Below, one piece after another: positions 15,632 through 23,896 of a stretch of DNA of 64,000 nt. The notes beneath the pieces are model-generated. The model was not told where the DNA came from, made no database searches, and worked only from the letters and a program-made list of their open reading frames with translations. Numbering within the stretch: position 1 is the first letter of the stretch; every line of letters starts with the position of its first letter. A program made the position numbers and the translations under genes. The DNA lies in NCBI RefSeq assembly GCF_025465995.1, contig NZ_JANLNY010000028.1, positions 372,001-436,000 on the forward strand, written 5' to 3'. Source of the DNA: Pseudomonas sp. 5P_3.1_Bac2 (lineage in GTDB: Bacteria; Pseudomonadota; Gammaproteobacteria; Pseudomonadales; Pseudomonadaceae).

Positions 15632-18517
15632 ATGCCTGTTGCGACACCACCCGTTGTTAGCTCTGCGCTGCGGGCCACTTCTGGCCGCGAGGCGGAGCAA
15701 TTTTTCGCCACCGAGATCGCCGCTGAACGCACGCGCATGCTGCATCAGGGCTCGCTGGTGCCCACCTTCTTTATGTTCCTAAGCGGCATGCTCTGTAGCG
15801 TGTTGCTGAGCAATGAATTACCGCTGTGGGCGTTGTTCTGCTGGTCATTGTGGTTGCTGATCCTGGCCATGGTGCGGGTGATTCAGGTGCGCGCCTTCAG
15901 TCAGGCGGCGCTCAGCCACCAGGCCCACGCCCGTTGGCATCTGCTGTTATTGCTCGGTGCGGCGGCCTCGGGGCTGACCCTGGGCTTTGCCGCCGTGGTG
16001 TTGGTGCCGTCGCAAGACCTGTTCCAGCAGTCCTTGGTCTATAGCCTGATCGCTGCCGCCGTGCTGTCGGCCAGTGTCGCCTACGCCGTGAGTTACAGCG
16101 CTTTTCTGACCTTTGTCTTGCCCTGTTTATTGCCGGTGCTGGCTTATCTGCTGCTGGGCGATGAAGCCTTGGCGCTGAGTTGGGGGATTCTGGCGGCCGT
16201 GCTGTTGCTGGCGTTGCTGGTGATCACCTGGCAGGTCAATCAGCTGGTGCAAAACACTCTGTTGCAGCGTTTCCACAACCAGGCGCTGATCGCCAACCTG
16301 CAGCAGGCTAAGGCGGCAGCGGATGCGCTGAACAGCGAGTTGGCCCGCGAAGTCGGTCAGCGCCGGCGCGCCGAAGCTGAACTGCGTGAGGCCCATGCCG
16401 ACCTTGAGGCGCGGGTGGTGGAGCGCACCCTTAAGCTGGATAAAACCAGCAATGCCTTAAGCAAAAGCCGTGAGCGCTTAGCCCTGGCCATCGAAGCCAG
16501 CGAGCTGGGGCTGTGGGACTGGGACCTGCGCAGCGATGAAGTGCATCACTCGCGCCTGCTGGAAATTTTCGGCCTGGAGTCCAGCGAGGTGCAGCATATG
16601 CTGCGCGATCTCAAGCCGCGTCTGCACCCTGAGGACCGCAACCTGCTGCTACGGGCCTTGGTCGATCATATGAAGGGCCACAGCGACGACTATCAGGTCG
16701 AGTACCGGGTCAAGCATGCCCAAGGCCATTGGGTGTGGGTCGAGGACCGTGGCCGCGCCATTGAGCGCGACGACAACGGGCGGGTGCTGCGCATGCTCGG
16801 CACGCGTCGCGATATCAGCGCGCGCAAGTTGCAGGAGCAACAGCAGCAGTTGGCCGCCACGGTGTTTGAGGCGACCAGCGATGGCATCCTTATCTTGGGC
16901 CCGGATTACCGGGTGCTGTCGGTTAATCAGGCCTTCAGCGAAGTGACTGGCTACGGCAGGGAAGAGGTGCTGGGCAAAAGCGTGCTTAAGCTGTTTGGCA
17001 GCACCGCCAGCCTGCGCCAGTACCAGCAGATCCGCGAGGAATTAGAGAGCAGCGGCGCCTGGCGCGGCGAGCTGATCGAGGCGCGCAAGAGCGGTGAGCT
17101 GTTCCCGCAGTGGCTGCAAGTACAGATGGTCCACGACAGCGCTTCGCAACTGAGCCATATCGTCTGCTTCTTTACCGACCTGTCGCAGCGCCGGGAAGTG
17201 GAAGAGCGCCTGCGATACCTGTCGCACTACGACGAGCTCACCGGCCTGGCCAACCGCAGCCTGTTCCGCGAGCGGCTGCACGAGGCCAGCCAGCGTTCGC
17301 GGCAAAACGGGCGCAGCATCGCCTTGCTGCATATCGATTTGGATCGCTTCAAGCTGCTCAACGAGAGCCTCGGCCATGAAGTTGCCGACCAGCTGCTGCG
17401 TAAGGTCAGTCGCCGCCTGACCAAGGCGCTGCCCGAGGCCGATACCCTGGCGCGCTTGTCCGGCGATGAATTTGTCATTCTGATCGATACCAACGCCAGC
17501 ATCGCCAGCCTTACGCGCTTGGCTAGCCACCTGCTGAGCAAGCTGCGCGCACCGATGCAGATCGAAGGCCATGAGCTGGTGATCAGCGCATCCTTGGGCA
17601 TTAGCCTGCTGCCGGATAACGCCCGGGAAATCTCGGCCTTGGTGATCCAGGCGAATATGGCCATGCAGCACGCCAAACACTTGGGCGGTAACTGCTTCCA
17701 GTTCTTCACCGACAACCTGCAAGCCTTTAGCCTGCAACGCCTGCAGCTGGAAAACCAACTGCGTAAAGGCATCACCGAAGGCCAGTTAGAGGTGTTCTAC
17801 CAGCCCAAGCTGAACCTCGCCAACGACAGCCTGGACGCCGCCGAAGCTTTGGTCCGCTGGCGGCATCCGCAACTGGGCTTGGTGCCGCCGCGGGAGTTTA
17901 TCGGCCTGGCGGAAGAGACCGGGCTGATCAGCGCCCTCGGCGAATTCGTCCTGCGCCAGGCCTGTTTGCAGGTCTGTGAATGGCAGCGCCAGGGCTTAAG
18001 CCAGATTCGCGTGTCGGTGAATTTGTCGGTGCATCAGTTGCGTCAGGGCAATCTGCTCAGTCTGGTCCGTCAGGTGCTGGAGGAAACCGGTCTGGCGCCG
18101 CATTACCTGGAGTTGGAGCTGACCGAAAGCCAGTTGCTGGATAACGTCGACAGCCTGATCAGCGCGTTCCGTCAGCTGCGCGAGCTGGGGGTGAAGCTGG
18201 CGATTGATGACTTTGGTACCGGTTATTCGTCGCTGAGCTATTTGAAGCGCTTCCGCGTGGACTATCTGAAGATCGACCAGAGCTTTATCCGCGACCTCAC
18301 GCCCGGTGGCGAAGATGCGGCGATCACCCGGGCCATTATCGCCATGGCCCACAGCCTGGAGCTGAAGGTGGTGGCCGAAGGCGTGGAGAATCAGACACAA
18401 ATGGACTTCCTCAAGGCCCAGGGCTGCGATGAGGTTCAGGGCTATCTGATCAGCAAACCGCTGGAGGCCGAGCAGTTTGCCCGTCTGCTTGCCCAACAAA
18501 CGGAGCAAGAGGTGTAG
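15632..18517 (+). CDS. membrane GGDEF-EAL protein with two PAS domains (c-di-GMP turnover)
   Basis: 961 residues. Order of parts: hydrophobic N-terminal region of about six to seven helices (about 40-205), coiled coil (about 210-275, 'VGQRRRAEAELREAHADLEARVVERTLKL'), PAS_3-type domain ending 'MLGTRRDISARK', second PAS ('ATSDGILILGPDYRVLSVNQAF'), GGDEF domain with SGDEF in place of GGDEF, and EAL domain with 'AEALVRWRHP', 'ELTES', 'DDFGTGYSSLSYLKRF' and 'VVAEGVENQ'. The EAL residues for Mg2+ and c-di-GMP binding look intact, so phosphodiesterase activity is likely. The SGDEF signature leaves cyclase activity possible but uncertain. The gene adjoins uvrD divergently, as I recall for P. aeruginosa. 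Confidence 0.92.
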   Translation: MPVATPPVVSSALRATSGREAEQFFATEIAAERTRMLHQGSLVPTFFMFLSGMLCSVLLSNELPLWALFCWSLWLLILAMVRVIQVRAFSQAALSHQAHARWHLLLLLGAAASGLTLGFAAVVLVPSQDLFQQSLVYSLIAAAVLSASVAYAVSYSAFLTFVLPCLLPVLAYLLLGDEALALSWGILAAVLLLALLVITWQVNQLVQNTLLQRFHNQALIANLQQAKAAADALNSELAREVGQRRRAEAELREAHADLEARVVERTLKLDKTSNALSKSRERLALAIEASELGLWDWDLRSDEVHHSRLLEIFGLESSEVQHMLRDLKPRLHPEDRNLLLRALVDHMKGHSDDYQVEYRVKHAQGHWVWVEDRGRAIERDDNGRVLRMLGTRRDISARKLQEQQQQLAATVFEATSDGILILGPDYRVLSVNQAFSEVTGYGREEVLGKSVLKLFGSTASLRQYQQIREELESSGAWRGELIEARKSGELFPQWLQVQMVHDSASQLSHIVCFFTDLSQRREVEERLRYLSHYDELTGLANRSLFRERLHEASQRSRQNGRSIALLHIDLDRFKLLNESLGHEVADQLLRKVSRRLTKALPEADTLARLSGDEFVILIDTNASIASLTRLASHLLSKLRAPMQIEGHELVISASLGISLLPDNAREISALVIQANMAMQHAKHLGGNCFQFFTDNLQAFSLQRLQLENQLRKGITEGQLEVFYQPKLNLANDSLDAAEALVRWRHPQLGLVPPREFIGLAEETGLISALGEFVLRQACLQVCEWQRQGLSQIRVSVNLSVHQLRQGNLLSLVRQVLEETGLAPHYLELELTESQLLDNVDSLISAFRQLRELGVKLAIDDFGTGYSSLSYLKRFRVDYLKIDQSFIRDLTPGGEDAAITRAIIAMAHSLELKVVAEGVENQTQMDFLKAQGCDEVQGYLISKPLEAEQFARLLAQQTEQEV

Positions 18518-18584
18518 GGCCAGGCGCTTGTTTGCCGCCTAAGCTGCCGTTACTGTCGCCGTTTCGCCCAAGGCCAGTACTGTT

Positions 18585-19835
18585 ATGTCGACCTCCGCCG
18601 CGCCCAGCTCGCTTAGCCGCAGCAGCATCGTGCTGTTGGCCTCACTGTATTGCGCCCAGGGTTTGCCCTCGGGGCTGATTGCCCATTCCTTGCCGGTGCT
18701 GCTGCGCCAACATGGCGTCGACCTGGCCCTGATCAGCCTGCTCAAACTGCTGGCCTTGCCTTGGCTGCTCAAGGTGCTGTGGGCGCCTTGGGTGGATCGC
18801 CTGGCCAGCCGCCGGCTGGGTCATCGGCGGGGCTGGATCGTGCCGTTGCAGCTGACGGTGGTCAGCCTGGTCGCGGCCTTGGCGCTATTGAATCCACAGT
18901 ATTTATTCGGCCAGCAGATAGGGTTGCTGCTGGGCCTCTTGCTGCTGATCAATCTCACCGCCGCGACCCAGGACATCGCCACCGATGGCCTGGCCGTGCG
19001 CTTGCTGCCGGAGCGCTGGCGCGGCCTGGGCAATAGTCTGCAAGTGGGCGGCTATAAGGTCGGCATGTTGGTCAGCGGTAGTGGCCTCTTGCTGCTGATC
19101 GAACCGCTCGGTTGGCATTTGAGTTTGACCATCGTGGCGTTGCTGCTGGTGCTGATGACGGTGCCGATTGCGCGCTTTAACGAGCCCCGCGAGCTGCCCT
19201 TTAATGCCTCAGCCGCAGAGAGCAACGCTGGCCCGGCACTGCTTTGGCAGCATTACCGCGGCCTGCTGCGTCAGCCCGGCATGGGCCTGTGGCTACTGGT
19301 GCTGCTGAGCTTTAAGTTAGGCGACGCGCTGGGCTCGCCGATGATCAAACCGATGCTGGTGGATGGTCAGTGGGGCAGCGCGGCCTTGGGCCAGCTGACG
19401 CTGCTCACCACCCTGGCTGGCATCGCTGGCGCGCTGCTCGGCGGCTTGCTGTATGCGCGTATCGGTGCGCAGCGGGCGTTGCTTGGCTTTGGCCTGCTGC
19501 AAGCGCTGGGCATCGGCGCCATGGCGCTGTTGGTCAATCAGGCCAGCGACGTGACCTTGGTCTACGCCGTGACCCTGTTTGAGCAGGCGGCGGATGGGAT
19601 GTCCAGCGTCGCTCTGTTTGCCGTGATGATGCAGCAGTGCCGGCGTGAGCACGAAGGCGCCGACTTTACCCTGCAAGCCAGCGTGCAGTTGCTGTTGGCC
19701 GGCCTGGTCGGCGCGACCAGCGGGGTGCTGGCCAAGAGCTTGGGGTACGAGGCGCTGTTTAGCGCGGCGGGGCTATTGGGCGCCCTGGCGTTGCTACTGG
19801 TGTGGGGTTATTTCCGTAAGCGCGGCGGCGTTTAG
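18585..19835 (+). CDS. MFS transporter, AmpG-like
   Basis: 416 residues, about 12 hydrophobic helices. 'YCAQGLPSGLIAHSLPVLLRQHGVDLALISLLKLLALPWLLKVLWAPWVDR' is the AmpG/SLC33-like N-terminal signature, with 'DIATDGLAVRLLPERWRGLGNSLQVGGYKVG' in the fourth and fifth helices. True AmpG imports anhydromuropeptides; this protein is shorter and could carry another substrate. It is inner-membrane located. It follows the GGDEF-EAL gene by 67 bases and converges on zwf. Confidence 0.82.
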   Translation: MSTSAAPSSLSRSSIVLLASLYCAQGLPSGLIAHSLPVLLRQHGVDLALISLLKLLALPWLLKVLWAPWVDRLASRRLGHRRGWIVPLQLTVVSLVAALALLNPQYLFGQQIGLLLGLLLLINLTAATQDIATDGLAVRLLPERWRGLGNSLQVGGYKVGMLVSGSGLLLLIEPLGWHLSLTIVALLLVLMTVPIARFNEPRELPFNASAAESNAGPALLWQHYRGLLRQPGMGLWLLVLLSFKLGDALGSPMIKPMLVDGQWGSAALGQLTLLTTLAGIAGALLGGLLYARIGAQRALLGFGLLQALGIGAMALLVNQASDVTLVYAVTLFEQAADGMSSVALFAVMMQQCRREHEGADFTLQASVQLLLAGLVGATSGVLAKSLGYEALFSAAGLLGALALLLVWGYFRKRGGV

Positions 19836-19902
19836 CCGTTTGCTCAAACCGGCATGGGCGCGCGCCGCTGGACGGGGCAGCGCCGCACCCGCCTGGCCTG
19901 GC

Positions 19903-21363
19903 TTAGTACTGCGGATCTTGCGGCTCAGCCCAATGCCGTTCATGGCGCTCGAGCAAGTTATCGGCCTGTTCCGGGCCATTGCTGCCGGCGGCATAAGGCC
20001 GGGGGCTTTGGTAGTGGTCGTGCCAGCCCTGGATAATCGGATCGACCCAACGCCACGCGGCCTCCACTTCATCACGGCGCATAAACAGCGTCGAGTCGCC
20101 TTCAATCACGTCCAGCAGCAAGCGCTCGTAAGCATCCCAGCGCCGTTGTTGCTGGAACGCATCGGCCAGATTCAGATCCAGCTCCACCGGCTGCAAGCGC
20201 ATGCCCTTGCCCGGACTTTTGCCCATCAGTTGCAGGCTGATGCGCTCCTCCGGTTGCAGGCGAATCAGCAGGCGGTTGGCTTCGCCATTGCCGAATAACT
20301 GGTGCGGCACGGGCTTGAACTGGATCAGGATTTCCGAGGTTTTGCGCGCCAGGCGTTTGCCGGTGCGCAGGTAAAACGGCACGCCGGCCCAGCGCCAGTT
20401 GTTGATCTGCGCCTGGATCGCGACAAAGGTCTCGGTGTCGCTGTCGTTATCGACGTTGCGCTCGAAGTAATAGGCCGGCACTTCCTGACCGCCGATCTTG
20501 CCGGCGGTGTATTGGCCGCGCACGGTCTGGTCCTGCACATCGAGGCCGGTGATCGGCTTGAGCGCCTCGAGGATCTTCACCTTCTCGTTGCGCACCGACT
20601 CGGCATCAAAGCGTACTGGCGCTTCCATCGCCACCAGACAGAGCAGTTGCAGCAGGTGGTTTTGCACCATGTCGCGCATCGCCCCGGCTTGGTCGTAATA
20701 GCTGCCACGGTTTTCCACGCCTAGGGTTTCGCCGACGCTGATCTGCACATGGTCGATATGCCCGGTGCGCCACACTGGCTCAAACAGGGCATTGGCAAAG
20801 CGCAGGGCCATAAGGTTCTGCACCGTCTCTTTGCCTAGGTAGTGATCGATGCGAAACACCCGCGACTCATCAAACACCGCGCCGATGGCGGCATTGATCG
20901 CTTGCGCCGATTGCAGCGAATGGCCGATGGGCTTTTCCAGCACGATGCGCGCTTTGGGCCCGGCCAGACCGGCGATCTTCAGGTGCGAGGCGATGTCTTC
21001 AAACAGGCTCGGCGCGGTGGCCAAGTAGTAGATGCGCACGCGGTCTTGGGCCGTCCCCAGGTGCTTGCCCAAGCGGCCAAAGTCGGCACTTTGGCTGGCG
21101 TCCATGGGTAAATAATCCAAACGCTCAGCGAACCTGGCCCAGGTGTCAGTGTCGAACTCGCTGCGAGCGACTTGCGCGCGGCAGTGGCGTTCGGCCAGTG
21201 CTTGGTAGGTGCTACGGCTCTGCTGACTGCGAGCCAGGGCAAGTATGCGGGTGTCGGCATGCAGACGTCCGGCACGATGCAGGTGGTAGAGCGCCGGCAG
21301 CAGTTTATGTAGGGCTAAATCGCCGGTACCGCCAAACACCAGCATGTCGCAAGGGATACTCAA
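19903..21363 (-). CDS. zwf: glucose-6-phosphate 1-dehydrogenase
   Basis: About 486 residues. I set the start at the TTG at 21361-21363, because GGAG lies 8 bases before it; an in-frame GTG at 21369 has the same GGAG only 2 bases away. Motifs: NAD(P)-binding 'VFGGTGDLALHKL', 'VLEKPIGHS', and the catalytic signature 'RIDHYLGKETVQN' with the active-site His. It oxidises glucose-6-phosphate to 6-phosphogluconolactone, the entry step to the Entner-Doudoroff and pentose phosphate routes. It is divergent from hexR with a clear HexR-type operator between them. Confidence 0.95.
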   Translation of the reverse strand: MSIPCDMLVFGGTGDLALHKLLPALYHLHRAGRLHADTRILALARSQQSRSTYQALAERHCRAQVARSEFDTDTWARFAERLDYLPMDASQSADFGRLGKHLGTAQDRVRIYYLATAPSLFEDIASHLKIAGLAGPKARIVLEKPIGHSLQSAQAINAAIGAVFDESRVFRIDHYLGKETVQNLMALRFANALFEPVWRTGHIDHVQISVGETLGVENRGSYYDQAGAMRDMVQNHLLQLLCLVAMEAPVRFDAESVRNEKVKILEALKPITGLDVQDQTVRGQYTAGKIGGQEVPAYYFERNVDNDSDTETFVAIQAQINNWRWAGVPFYLRTGKRLARKTSEILIQFKPVPHQLFGNGEANRLLIRLQPEERISLQLMGKSPGKGMRLQPVELDLNLADAFQQQRRWDAYERLLLDVIEGDSTLFMRRDEVEAAWRWVDPIIQGWHDHYQSPRPYAAGSNGPEQADNLLERHERHWAEPQDPQY

Positions 21364-21406
21364 GAGCACAACTCCAACTCGGTTTAGCCGTGCGGGGCGC
21401 GCGTCC

Positions 21407-21423
21407 TTGTAGTATAACTACAA
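21407..21423. promoter_or_regulatory. HexR operator TTGTAGTATAACTACAA
   Basis: A 17-bp perfect inverted repeat (7-3-7) between zwf and hexR. It matches the published HexR consensus in Pseudomonas (TTGT, 7-9 bases, ACAA), where HexR represses and 2-keto-3-deoxy-6-phosphogluconate relieves. The position, about 44 bases before the zwf start, fits repression of zwf and autoregulation of hexR. Confidence 0.85.
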
Positions 21424-21493
21424 AGTCACTACATCCCGTGGTGCGCCGATCATAGCCCAGATAGGTGAGCCATGCGGCACGCTTGAGGGTTTC

Positions 21494-21521
21494 GTCTGAC
21501 CTTGTCAGACATTCGTCTGAC
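21494..21521. repeat. GTCTGAC-CTT-GTCAGAC inverted repeat with a 21-bp direct repeat
   Basis: GTCTGAC at 21494-21500 and GTCAGAC at 21504-21510 form a 7-3-7 palindrome, and TTCGTCTGAC recurs at 21491-21500 and 21512-21521, two helical turns apart. It lies just upstream of the likely hexR GTG start and could be a second regulator site or a 5'-UTR hairpin. Its role is unknown. Confidence 0.5.
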
Positions 21522-21540
21522 TTATGTAGAGCTTAAATTT

Positions 21541-22407
21541 GTGAATCTGTTGCAACACATCGCCCAATCGCGAAGCCTGCTGCGAAAATCTGAGTTGAAA
21601 GTCGCTGATCACGTGCTGCTTGATCCGGCTGCGGTTATGCACAGCTCCATGGCGGAGCTGGCCCACAGTGTCGGCATCAGCGAGCCGACCATCGTGCGTT
21701 TTTGTCGGGCGATTGGTTGCAGTGGTTTTCAGGATCTCAAGCTCAAGCTGGCGCAAAGCCTGGCCGCTGGTGCCAGCTTCGGTCAGTTTGCGATCCACGA
21801 AGATGATTCGGTGGCTGACTTCAGCCTGAAGATCTTCGACACCACCTTGCACACCCTCATGGAAGTGCGCGAGAAGCTTGACACCCAAGCCCTGCAGCAA
21901 GCCATTGGCGCCATCGCCAATGCCCAGCGTGTGGAGTTCTACGGCTTTGGTGCCTCCGGCGCGGTGGCGGCGGATGCCCAGCACAAGTTCTTCCGCTTGC
22001 TGCTCACCGCTGCGGCTTACTCCGACCCGCATATGCAGGCCATGAGCGCGGTGACCCTGAAGCCCACCGACGTGGCGATTTGCATTTCCCAGTCGGGGCG
22101 CTCCAAGGACCTGCTGATCACCGCCAACTTGGTCCGTGAAACGGGCGCGACGCTGATTACCCTGTGCCCGAGCCAAACCCCGCTGGCCGACCTGGCTACG
22201 GTCAACCTGGCCATCGACGTGCAGGAAGATACCGAGATCTATACGCCGCTCACCTCGCGTATTGCTCACTTGGTGGTGATCGACGTGCTCGCCATGGGCG
22301 TGGCCATGGCCCGTGGCCCGGGCTTGGTCAATCACCTCAAGAGCGTTAAACGCAGCTTGCGCAGCCTGCGTCTGTCGCCCAAAGCGCACAAAACCACGGA
22401 AGACTGA
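21541..22407 (+). CDS. hexR: RpiR-family repressor HexR
   Basis: 288 residues from the GTG at 21541. A longer frame opens with TTG at 21502 but that codon lies inside a repeat, and the protein pattern ('NLLQHIAQSRSLLRKSELKVADHVLLDPAAVMHSSMAELAHSVGISEPTIVRFCRAIG') starts canonically at the GTG. The N-terminal RpiR HTH is followed by a SIS sugar-phosphate domain (about 125-260, 'VEFYGFGASGAVAADAQHKF', 'ICISQSGRSKDLL'). HexR represses zwf, edd and gap-type genes and senses 2-keto-3-deoxy-6-phosphogluconate. The operator at 21407-21423 supports this. Confidence 0.92.
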   Translation: MNLLQHIAQSRSLLRKSELKVADHVLLDPAAVMHSSMAELAHSVGISEPTIVRFCRAIGCSGFQDLKLKLAQSLAAGASFGQFAIHEDDSVADFSLKIFDTTLHTLMEVREKLDTQALQQAIGAIANAQRVEFYGFGASGAVAADAQHKFFRLLLTAAAYSDPHMQAMSAVTLKPTDVAICISQSGRSKDLLITANLVRETGATLITLCPSQTPLADLATVNLAIDVQEDTEIYTPLTSRIAHLVVIDVLAMGVAMARGPGLVNHLKSVKRSLRSLRLSPKAHKTTED

Positions 22408-22505
22408 CCCGCGCAGGCGGTTGGCTGAGCGGTATTGCTCAGCAATCAAACCGTCATCTACAGCGTCGATGCTGTGGCTCCTACAACCTGTTGGGAGTCG
22501 CCGCG

Positions 22506-22718
22506 ATGTCTGTTTCCTCCGAAAACACCCAAGCATTCATCCCCAGTGCTAAGCAAAACCGCCGTAAAGTCATTGATCAACGCCGCATGGAATACCGCCG
22601 GGCGATTGAAACCTATGCCGAGCAGCGCCGCTTGCAGGAGCATTTGTGGGATTTCCCGGAGCTGATTGGCGGCAAAATCAGTGCAGGGTCCAGCCGCCTA
22701 GAGGGGTTGGCGAACTGA
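22506..22718 (+). CDS. small conserved basic protein, function unknown
   Basis: 70 residues from the ATG at 22506 with GGGAG 7-8 bases upstream. The protein is rich in Arg, Gln and Glu ('KQNRRKVIDQRRMEYRRAIETYAEQRRLQEHLWDFPELIGG') and predicted to be mostly helical; there is no signal peptide or membrane segment. It follows hexR by about 100 bases on the same strand. I have a vague memory of similar unnamed proteins in other Pseudomonas genomes but no function. Confidence 0.65.
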   Translation: MSVSSENTQAFIPSAKQNRRKVIDQRRMEYRRAIETYAEQRRLQEHLWDFPELIGGKISAGSSRLEGLAN

Positions 22719-22817
22719 ACGGGGTTATGCCGAATTCGTCATAACTAGCGGGCAAAGTGATCAAGCCTAGGGGCAGCAGGCGCGGCACTGTAACGGGTCG
22801 AATGCAAGGAGCCTGTT

Positions 22818-23825
22818 ATGACCCGTTTGTCTCTGCCCGAAGCGCACCAACTGGCCGGCGATATTCTGCGCCACGCCGGCTTTAGCGAAGCCTTTGTCCA
22901 AGCCATCGCCACCACCGTGGTCGCCGGCGAGCGCGACGGCTGTACCTCCCACGGGCTGTGGCGCCTGCTGGGCATCGTGGCGACCTTGCGCGCAGGCAAG
23001 GTGGTCGCCGACGCCGACCCGGAGGTGATCGACCAGGCGCCGTCCATCGTGCGCGTCGATGCCCGTGGCGGTTTCTCCCAATTAGCCTTTAACGTGGGTT
23101 TGCCGCTGTTGGCCGAGAAGGCCAAGGCCAATGGCATCGCCGCCATGGCGATCAACCGCTGTGTGCACTTCTCCGCGCTATGGGTGGAGATGGAAGCCCT
23201 GACCGACTTAGGTCTGGTGGCCGTGGCCTGTAATCCGACCCAAGCCTACGTGGCCCCCACCGGCGGCAGCCGGCCGTTGTTCGGCACCAACCCGTTGGCC
23301 TTTGGCTGGCCGCGCAAGGGCAGCCAGCCGTTTATTTTCGACTTCGCCACCAGCGCCGTGGCCCGTGGCGAAATCGAGCTGCATCGGCGCTCGGGCAAAG
23401 CCCTGCCGGACGGCTGGGGGGTCGACCGTGTTGGTCAGCCAAGCAACGACGCCACTGAGGTGCTCGATCACGGCGCCATGCTGACCTTCGGCGGGCACAA
23501 GGGCTCGGCGCTGTCGGCGATGATCGAACTGATCGCCGGGCCGTTGATTGGTGACCTCACCAGTCTGGAGTCCAGTGTCGTGGATGAAGGCTGCAAGGCC
23601 TTGCCGTACCACGGCGAACTCATCATCGCGCTGGACCCGCAACGCTTTTTGGGCGCGGCGGTGGATGAACATCTAGAGCGTGCGGAGCAGTTGTTTACCG
23701 CCATCCAAGGCCAGGGCGCACGCTTGCCGTCGCAGCGCCGTTACAGCGCCCGCGCCAAGACGTTGCAGGAAGGGGTGGAGATCGCCGACAGCCTCTATCA
23801 GGACCTGCTGGCCCTGCGCGGCTAA
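22818..23825 (+). CDS. Ldh2/MDH2-family reductase, likely delta1-pyrroline-2-carboxylate reductase (DpkA-like)
   Basis: 335 residues. The Ldh2/YlbC fold shows 'DGCTSHGLWRLLGIVATLRAGKVV', 'IAAMAINRCVHFSALWVEMEAL' with the catalytic His, 'FGTNPLAFGWP' and 'GGHKGSALSAMIELI'. The 'HFSALW' segment resembles DpkA, which reduces delta1-piperideine-2-carboxylate and delta1-pyrroline-2-carboxylate with NADPH. In the island, aconitase X would make delta1-pyrroline-2-carboxylate from cis-3-hydroxyproline, and this enzyme would turn it into L-proline. The alternative, a malate or lactate dehydrogenase, is less favoured by context. It is convergent with the aldehyde dehydrogenase gene. Confidence 0.8.
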   Translation: MTRLSLPEAHQLAGDILRHAGFSEAFVQAIATTVVAGERDGCTSHGLWRLLGIVATLRAGKVVADADPEVIDQAPSIVRVDARGGFSQLAFNVGLPLLAEKAKANGIAAMAINRCVHFSALWVEMEALTDLGLVAVACNPTQAYVAPTGGSRPLFGTNPLAFGWPRKGSQPFIFDFATSAVARGEIELHRRSGKALPDGWGVDRVGQPSNDATEVLDHGAMLTFGGHKGSALSAMIELIAGPLIGDLTSLESSVVDEGCKALPYHGELIIALDPQRFLGAAVDEHLERAEQLFTAIQGQGARLPSQRRYSARAKTLQEGVEIADSLYQDLLALRG

Positions 23826-23835
23826 GGCTGATAAA

Positions 23836-23877
23836 TCATAGGCGGCGTAAGCGCTATGAGCCTTATGCCGCCTATGA
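23836..23877. terminator. bidirectional stem-loop between convergent genes
   Basis: A 16-bp near-perfect stem (23836-23851 with 23862-23877, one G-T pair) and a 10-base loop lies between the Ldh2-family and aldehyde dehydrogenase stops. On the minus strand TTTAT follows; no good T-run follows on the plus strand. Confidence 0.6.
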
Positions 23878-23896
23878 CAGAGGCCTAATCCTAGGC

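Noticed and set aside
21502..21540. TTG start for a longer HexR
   Set aside because: The codon lies in a palindrome and the added residues do not match the HexR family's usual N-terminus, which begins at the GTG at 21541.
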